Part shown: one piece after another, positions 59,524 to 64,000 of the stretch
Position numbering within the stretch: the first letter of the stretch is position 1
Layout of the letters: the number at the start of each line of letters is the position of its first letter
Origin: CAZUYC01 sp964624475
Lineage (GTDB): Bacteria; Myxococcota_A; UBA9160; SMWR01
Reading direction: 5' to 3'
Length of the DNA stretch: 64,000 bases
Assembly: GCA_964624475.1 (NCBI GenBank)
Contig: CAZUYC010000092.1
Coordinates: 1-64,000 of the forward strand
The notes under the pieces: model-generated
What the model saw: only the letters and a program-made list of their open reading frames with translations
Database searches by the model: none
Told to the model about the DNA's origin: nothing
Program-made: the position numbers and the translations under genes

Positions 59524-60252
59524 CTACCGCGGCGTGCGGTCCCGCACCAGCAGGCTGCTCACGATCTTGCGGCCGGTTGCGTCCGCCTGGCGCCGCAGGC
59601 TCTGGAACTCGGCGTCGCCCTCGGTCTTCTTCTGCGCTTCCTCCCATGCCGCGAGGCTCGGATAGGCAGTCGTGATCAGGATCGAGCCCGTCCCCTCGCC
59701 CGCCAGCGTGGCCTGCCAGACTCGATTGGCCGGAGCGCCGAGCCGTTGGAAGGCCGCCCGGAACTTCGACAGGAGCGCCAGGTAGGCACTCGGGTCGCCG
59801 TCGACCCGAACGGCGAGCCCCGTCGCATAGCCACCGGGCTTGAGCGCCGCAGCCTCGACCCCTGCGGGCGTTCGGTCGACGAAGAGGCTGTTCTCGAGGA
59901 CCTTGCTCTTGGGGTAGGTCTGGAACTGCTTGAGGAGCCCCTGCCACTCCGCGTCGGCCTCGAACTTCGCGGCGCTCTCCGCGAACGCAACGAGGCTCGG
60001 GTACTCGGTGTCGACGAAGTACGTCCCCGTGGCGTCTCCCGCGAGCGTTGCCTCCGACACACGGACCGACGGAAGGGCCAGCCGCTTGCGGACGGCGTTC
60101 GTCTTCTTGACGAGATCGAGCCAGGGCTGCGGGTCGCCTTCGAGCTGCACGGACAGGACCTGCCAGACGGCGGCCGCATGGGCCTCGTGTGCGCTGGACA
60201 GTCCGAAGGCAGCGAGAAGTACGAGGCCCCACGACGTTCGAATGCGCCTCAC
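59524..60252 (-). CDS. secreted protein with two tandem copies of a ferredoxin-like (NIPSNAP/ABM-like) domain
   Basis: 242 residues from GTG 60252 with AAGGAGG upstream. Signal peptide SWGLVLLAAFGLSSAHEAHA. Two aligned repeats of about 95 residues follow: WQVLSVQLEGDPQPWLDLV, SEATLAGDATGTYFVDTEYP, and ATGLAVRVDGDPSAYLALL, WQATLAGEGTGSILITTAYP. The strands and the FxxxYPS turn resemble dimeric alpha-beta barrel domains; here two copies in one chain could form a pseudo-dimer. Function unknown. Downstream is the orphan antitoxin. Confidence 0.7.
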   Translation of the reverse strand: MRRIRTSWGLVLLAAFGLSSAHEAHAAAVWQVLSVQLEGDPQPWLDLVKKTNAVRKRLALPSVRVSEATLAGDATGTYFVDTEYPSLVAFAESAAKFEADAEWQGLLKQFQTYPKSKVLENSLFVDRTPAGVEAAALKPGGYATGLAVRVDGDPSAYLALLSKFRAAFQRLGAPANRVWQATLAGEGTGSILITTAYPSLAAWEEAQKKTEGDAEFQSLRRQADATGRKIVSSLLVRDRTPR

Positions 60253-60455
60253 AGAAGTTCCCTCCTTGGGGTGCCCGCGAGCGCCCGCTCTCGCGGCCGC
60301 GAGGGAGGGATCTCGCAACGCGCACGAGCATAGACTCCGCCGTCCCACGCAAGGGAGAAATTCTTCCCGCCCGGCCCGGCGCCGCCGACTCTCTTGGCGT
60401 CCGGGGTAGAAGACCCCCGATGCCGGAGGGGAGCGCGCCGGCCCGTCTCCATCGC

Positions 60456-61154
60456 TCAGCGCGCGTCCTTGCGCGCGGGCGCGACGCGGCGCAGGGCGGC
60501 TCGGTCCGGCGCGCCCACGCTCCTGCGGCAGAAGCGCACGAGACTGGCGACGATGTCCGCCTCGGCGGCGATCTGTCCCGCGACGGGGGAGAGCGGGCCG
60601 ACCAGCGATTCGGCGATCGCCCCGACCACGGCCGCCGCGGCGAGCTCGACGTTCTGGTCGGGGATCTCCCCGGCGGCGATCGCCTGCCGCAGCAGCCCCG
60701 CCATGTGCCGGCAGTACTTGCGGCGGTAGACGAGGCGTTCCGCATCCACCAGGGGATCCACGGGCTCGTGGAGCAGCGCCCAGGCGAGCCGGCGCCGGCG
60801 GAGCGCCCGCCTGGCGTGGGCCGCGACGGCCGCCTCGAGACGCTCGATGCACCCGCCCGCGGCGGCTGCCTCGTCCACGGCGGCGAGGTCGCGCTTCGCG
60901 GCATCGCGAAAGACCTCGACGAAGAGCTCGGCTTTGGACGCGAAATGCCGATAGAGCGCCCCGGCCGAGACGCCGGCTCGGTCCGCGATGGCCTGGACCG
61001 ATGCCGCCGCGTAGCCGTCCGCCTCGAGCAGGTCGCGCGCCGCCTCCACCAGGCGCTCGCGGGTGGTGCCGGCCGCCGACCGCGCGGCGGATGCTCCGGG
61101 TCGCTTCCCGCGCGGCTTCCGGCGAGCCGCGACCGGCGCCCTCTCGGAGCTCAT
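60456..61154 (-). CDS. TetR-family transcriptional regulator
   Basis: 232 residues. A basic tail (ARRKPRGKRPGASAARS) precedes the HTH: RLVEAARDLLEADGYAAASV then QAIADRAGVSAGALYRHFAS (about 32-72). The C-terminal helical ligand domain has no recognisable specificity. ATG 61154 overlaps the Rieske oxygenase stop (ATGA), so the regulator is the last gene of the operon it probably controls. Two perfect palindromic sites upstream of the operon (63162-63199) are its likely operators. Confidence 0.87.
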   Translation of the reverse strand: MSSERAPVAARRKPRGKRPGASAARSAAGTTRERLVEAARDLLEADGYAAASVQAIADRAGVSAGALYRHFASKAELFVEVFRDAAKRDLAAVDEAAAAGGCIERLEAAVAAHARRALRRRRLAWALLHEPVDPLVDAERLVYRRKYCRHMAGLLRQAIAAGEIPDQNVELAAAAVVGAIAESLVGPLSPVAGQIAAEADIVASLVRFCRRSVGAPDRAALRRVAPARKDAR

Positions 61155-62281
61155 CGTCCCGCGTCGATCGCCGCTTGCAGCGTGCGATGGAAGTGACCGA
61201 TCGCTCCCTCGAAGAGGCCGAAGTCGAAGAACTCGTTCGCGCCGCTCTCGAGGCTGCGCTGGATCGAGCAGACGACTTCCCTGTCCTCGGCGGCGCCGGC
61301 GTCGACGAGCTCTGCGCCGCGCCCGAGCGCCGCCTTCCCCTCGACGTCCTGCTCCTCGCGGTCGCAGAGCACCCAGGTGATCTGCCGGGTACGGTCCGTG
61401 GCCAGCGGCTCGAGCGCGACCAGGAAGATCCTCCCCGGGAAGGTCGCCAGCATGACGTTCGGGAAGAGGTGGTAGACGTAGGTGAGCTTTCCGTCCGCCG
61501 AACGCTCCGCGGGCGGCACCGCGCGCAGCTTCTCGATCGCCCGATAGGGGAATGCGATCCGGTTGTTCGGACCGAAGGTCTCGACGACGTTCAGATTGTC
61601 GAACTGCACGGGGTAGAAGGTCCCCGCGTGCGTCGAGCGGATGTGATAGCCCTCCAGGAAGCCTTCGACGAGGATCTTCCAGTTGGCCGGTACCTCCCCT
61701 TCGCCGCTGTGGACGAGTCGGTAGGCGGGCGGAATCAGCGCAGGCAGCGCATCGAGCTGCGCATCGTGCAGCCGCGGCGCTTCCTGCGTGACGAAGACGA
61801 CGCCCTGCACCTCGGCGCTCTGCACCGCCACGAGCCCTCGCGTGCTCTTCTCGAGCCCGGGGAAGCCGTGCTCGTGCGGGACGTGCCGCAGGCTCCCGTC
61901 GAGGCCGTAGGTCCAGCCGTGATAGCGGCAGGTGAACGCCTTTCTGCAGCCGCTCCCCGACGCGAGCTGCGTGCCACGGTGGCGACAGGCGTTGCGGAAG
62001 ACCCGGACCTCGCCATCGCTGCCGCGTACGGCGAGGAGCGGCGTGCCCGCCGCGTCGCGCGCGAGGTACGAGCCGGGCTCGCGCAGCGCAGCCGAGGGAC
62101 AGAAGGGCGTGGGCCACCTGCGCAGGACCTGGAGCTCGGCAGCGAAGCGTCCTTCCGAACGGTAGTGCAAGACCGGCTCGCGCCAGGTCGTCTCGCTGAG
62201 ATCGGTCGTCTTGCGGTCGATGTGATCGAGAATCCTCTGTACCACCGCGGGGTCGTCAGAGAGACGCGTCATCGTGTTCAT
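61151..62281 (-). CDS. Rieske non-haem iron ring-hydroxylating oxygenase, alpha subunit type
   Basis: 376 residues. Rieske centre: CRHRGTQLASGSG then KAFTCRYHGWTYGLDG (CxH and CxxH). The mononuclear iron site is read in EGFLEGYHIRSTHAGTFYP (His-x4-His, about 210). GTQLASG and the late FDFGLFEGAIGHFHRT are typical of oxygenases attacking carnitine-, steroid- or aromatic-type substrates. No reductase gene is adjacent. ATG 62281 overlaps the crotonase stop. The pair suggests hydroxylation of a CoA-linked or aromatic compound followed by, or preceding, crotonase chemistry. Confidence 0.87.
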   Translation of the reverse strand: MNTMTRLSDDPAVVQRILDHIDRKTTDLSETTWREPVLHYRSEGRFAAELQVLRRWPTPFCPSAALREPGSYLARDAAGTPLLAVRGSDGEVRVFRNACRHRGTQLASGSGCRKAFTCRYHGWTYGLDGSLRHVPHEHGFPGLEKSTRGLVAVQSAEVQGVVFVTQEAPRLHDAQLDALPALIPPAYRLVHSGEGEVPANWKILVEGFLEGYHIRSTHAGTFYPVQFDNLNVVETFGPNNRIAFPYRAIEKLRAVPPAERSADGKLTYVYHLFPNVMLATFPGRIFLVALEPLATDRTRQITWVLCDREEQDVEGKAALGRGAELVDAGAAEDREVVCSIQRSLESGANEFFDFGLFEGAIGHFHRTLQAAIDAGR

Positions 62282-63114
62282 CGGGGCTCCTCTTCGCCGG
62301 TAGCCGCCGGCGATCGATCCATCCCCAGGTCGCGCGGCCCTCGCGGCCGCGGCGACGCGTCGCGCGCACCCGAAGCGAAGCGCGCGAGGCCGTCGCGCAG
62401 CTCGTCCGAGTCGCAGTGCGGCCGGACGACCCTGGCTTCCAGCAGCAGGCCATCGTCCAGGTCGAGCGAGAGACCCGCCAGCAGCGCGCGGCGGTCGGCG
62501 CAGATGCCGGGGAAGTTCGGATAGGCAGCGATGGCCTCCGCCAGCTCGAGCGCCCGCGAGAGCGCTTCGCCCTTCGGGACGAGCTCCTGCAGGAATCCGA
62601 TCTCGTAGGCGTGGCGGGCATCGAAGCGCGCCCCCGTCAGCAACAGGTAGAGCGCGTTGCCGCTGCCCAGGATGCGCGCGAAGCGCTGCGTGCCTCCGTC
62701 CGTATAGGGCACGCCCCAGCGGCGCGAGAGACAGCCGAACTCGGCGTTGACGGCCCCGATGCGGATGTCGCACCAGGCGGCGAGCTCGAAGCCCCCGGCG
62801 AAGCAGTAGCCGTTGATCGCCGCGATCGTCGGCTTGCCGGGATCCAGCCGCGCGAATCCCATCGGTCCCGCCGCGTCGACGTACTCGTGCTGAAACAGCG
62901 TCATCGCGCTCTTCAGGTCCGCGCCGGCGCAGAACGCCAGCTCTCCCGCTCCCGTCACGACGAGCACGCGTGCGCGGTCGTCGGCGGCGAAGGCTTCGAT
63001 CGCTCGACCGAGTCCCACGGCGGTCTCGCCGTCGACGCAGTTGCGCTGCTCCGGACGATCGATGCGCAGGATGCGCACGGGGCCCCGGTCTTCGCTGGTC
63101 ACCTTGTCCGCCAT
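62278..63114 (-). CDS. enoyl-CoA hydratase/isomerase (crotonase) family protein
   Basis: 278 residues. LRIDRPEQRNCVDGETAVG, oxyanion strands ELAFCAGADLKS and INGYCFAGGFELAAWCDIRI, then NAEFGCLSRRWGVPYTDGGT. In many relatives the position after FGxx is Glu (ERRxGVP); here it is Ser (LSRRWGVP), so classical hydratase activity may be changed. GAGGTG lies before ATG 63114. First gene of the crotonase, Rieske, TetR operon. Confidence 0.87.
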   Translation of the reverse strand: MADKVTSEDRGPVRILRIDRPEQRNCVDGETAVGLGRAIEAFAADDRARVLVVTGAGELAFCAGADLKSAMTLFQHEYVDAAGPMGFARLDPGKPTIAAINGYCFAGGFELAAWCDIRIGAVNAEFGCLSRRWGVPYTDGGTQRFARILGSGNALYLLLTGARFDARHAYEIGFLQELVPKGEALSRALELAEAIAAYPNFPGICADRRALLAGLSLDLDDGLLLEARVVRPHCDSDELRDGLARFASGARDASPRPRGPRDLGMDRSPAATGEEEPR

Positions 63115-63161
63115 GGGCACCTCGGGGGAAGTTGGCGCCGTTGCCACGCGCCGGACGCCGT

Positions 63162-63199
63162 GTGAATCTGGATTCACAGTTTCGTGAATCCCGATTCAC
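63162..63199. promoter_or_regulatory. two identical-arm palindromic operators (TetR type)
   Basis: GTGAATC-TG-GATTCAC (63162-63177) and GTGAATC-CC-GATTCAC (63184-63199) are perfect 7-bp inverted repeats with the same arms, centres 22 bp apart (two helical turns). They lie 48-85 bp upstream of the crotonase start and upstream of the divergent ClC remnant. The spacing suits two regulator dimers on one face of the DNA; the operon-encoded TetR protein is the obvious candidate. Confidence 0.75.
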
Positions 63200-63277
63200 C
63201 CGTCAAGAGGAGGGCGGCCTGCGGCTTCGGCCTGGCCGGCCGTCGACAGACGGCGGCCGGGCGGGAAAGATCCCGCC

Positions 63278-64000
63278 ATGCCGGATCCCGGTCGCGATGC
63301 GGAGCCCCCCGCGCAACGCCTCCGGGAGGCCCTGCGCGCCTTCGCGCGCTCGCGTGCGCCGGTCGCGCGCTGGACCCGGACCCTGGGGCTCGCCACGCTC
63401 GTCGGCTGGCTCGGCGGGCGCTTCGGCGCGCTGCCGCTTCCGGCGTGGATCCGGCCCGCCGTGGGCGGGCTCGCGACCGGCGCGATCGCCTGCGTGGCAC
63501 CCCAGGTGATGGACGCCGAGTACCGCACCGTGCAGGCGATCTTCGACGGCAGCTTCTTCGCGGGCGCGCAGGGCGCTTCCCTGCGCGCTTTGCAGGCGTC
63601 CTCGCGCTCGTGGTCGTCGCGAAGTGCGCCGCCACCGGCGCCACCGTGGGAAGCGGCTCGGCCGGCGGCGTGCTCGGCCCGAGCGTCGCGATCGGGGGGT
63701 CCGTCGGCGGCGCGGTCGGGGCGCTCTTCACCGCGCTCGCGCCGGAGCTCGTGCCCGAGGCCCTGCGCCGCGCGCTCGTTCCCGTCGGCATGGCGAGCGT
63801 GCTGGCGGCCTCGATGCGCATTCCCTCGACGCCGCTCGGCGCGATCCTGGGCTCGCTCGAGGCGGGAGTGCGGCCCGTCGTGCCCGTGCTCGCGAGCGGA
63901 CGCGTCGTCGGCATCGTCTCCGTCGCGGAGCTCCGCCACCTGCTCGAGGGCCCGGAGGTTCCCTCGGTGGTGATCGCCGCGGACCTGATCTCGGGGCCCC
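63278..64000 (+). pseudogene. degraded ClC-family chloride channel/transporter (continues past window)
   Basis: The first frame from ATG 63278 reads LPAWIRPAVGGLATGAIACV and MDAEYRTVQAIFDGSFFAGA, the middle part of a ClC protein. The sequence then shifts by one frame at about 63575-63590: the other frame gives FAGVLALVVVAKCAATGATV then GSGSAGGVLGPSVAIGGSVG (selectivity-filter region) and a CBS-like end VVPVLASGRVVGIVSVAEL. The N-terminal half of ClC (first filter motif GSGIP) is absent. Deletion plus frameshift indicate a decayed gene; a sequencing error could explain only the frameshift. Confidence 0.6.

Overview
The window is very GC-rich chromosomal DNA (roughly 70% by eye), with C/G-biased third codon positions, frequent GTG starts and many 4-bp ATGA or GTGA gene overlaps. 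No rRNA, tRNA, CRISPR array or intact transposase was seen. The gene mix suggests a deltaproteobacterial-grade organism (Myxococcota, Desulfobacterota or Binatota-like): acyl-CoA metabolism, an F420-type LLM oxidoreductase, paired amidohydrolases, glutathione S-transferases, MshEN signalling, c-type multihaem cytochromes with an MtrB-type porin, and class III cyclase relics. The lineage is an inference and no marker gene is present.

Layout. 1-6240: lipid and CoA genes (partial acyl-CoA dehydrogenase, FATP-type acyl-CoA synthetase, GST-like protein, methyltransferase, 3-beta-HSD-like epimerase). 6128-6544: a palindromic repeat, an attC-like hairpin and an orphan antitoxin. 6561-17753: a probable defence island made of two divergent operons: SNF2/SWIM helicase with a pRiA4b ORF-3-like gene on the minus strand, and a type III-like Mod, an OLD-like ATPase and Res on the plus strand. 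17770-29527: housekeeping and accessory metabolism (HAD hydrolase, VOC protein, amidohydrolase, two GSTs, FKBP isomerase, class I fumarase, lipoproteins, PLP decarboxylase/lyase, crotonase, LLM oxidoreductase). 29671-46780: a second amidohydrolase, a frameshifted SGNH protein, a GT-C membrane transferase, an FAD oxidase, MshEN protein, D-2-hydroxyacid dehydrogenase, D-aminoacylase-like amidohydrolase, SdsA-like alkylsulfatase, methyltransferase and P-type ATPase.

46985-55545 is a dense redox locus. It holds a cytochrome c'-like protein, a minus-strand operon (cytochrome c, Rieske protein, b6-type cytochrome b, membrane-anchored undecahaem cytochrome), a divergent plus-strand pair (decahaem MtrA/DmsE-like cytochrome and MtrB/PioB-like porin), and a NapC/CymA-like quinol dehydrogenase with a small membrane protein. 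Together these could carry electrons between the quinone pool, the periplasm and the cell exterior.

55807-59517 is a genetic junkyard: two intact Phd/VapC-type modules with visible operators, two decayed VapC toxins, and several broken pieces of zinc-ribbon class III cyclases. 59524-63199 holds a duplicated-domain secreted protein and a crotonase, Rieske oxygenase, TetR operon with two perfect palindromic operators upstream. The window ends in a degraded ClC chloride-channel gene.

Two dispersed repeat families run through the window. Family A has three long palindromes whose arms differ by matched, compensatory changes. Family B is a GC-rich intergenic hairpin family with one similar covarying pair.
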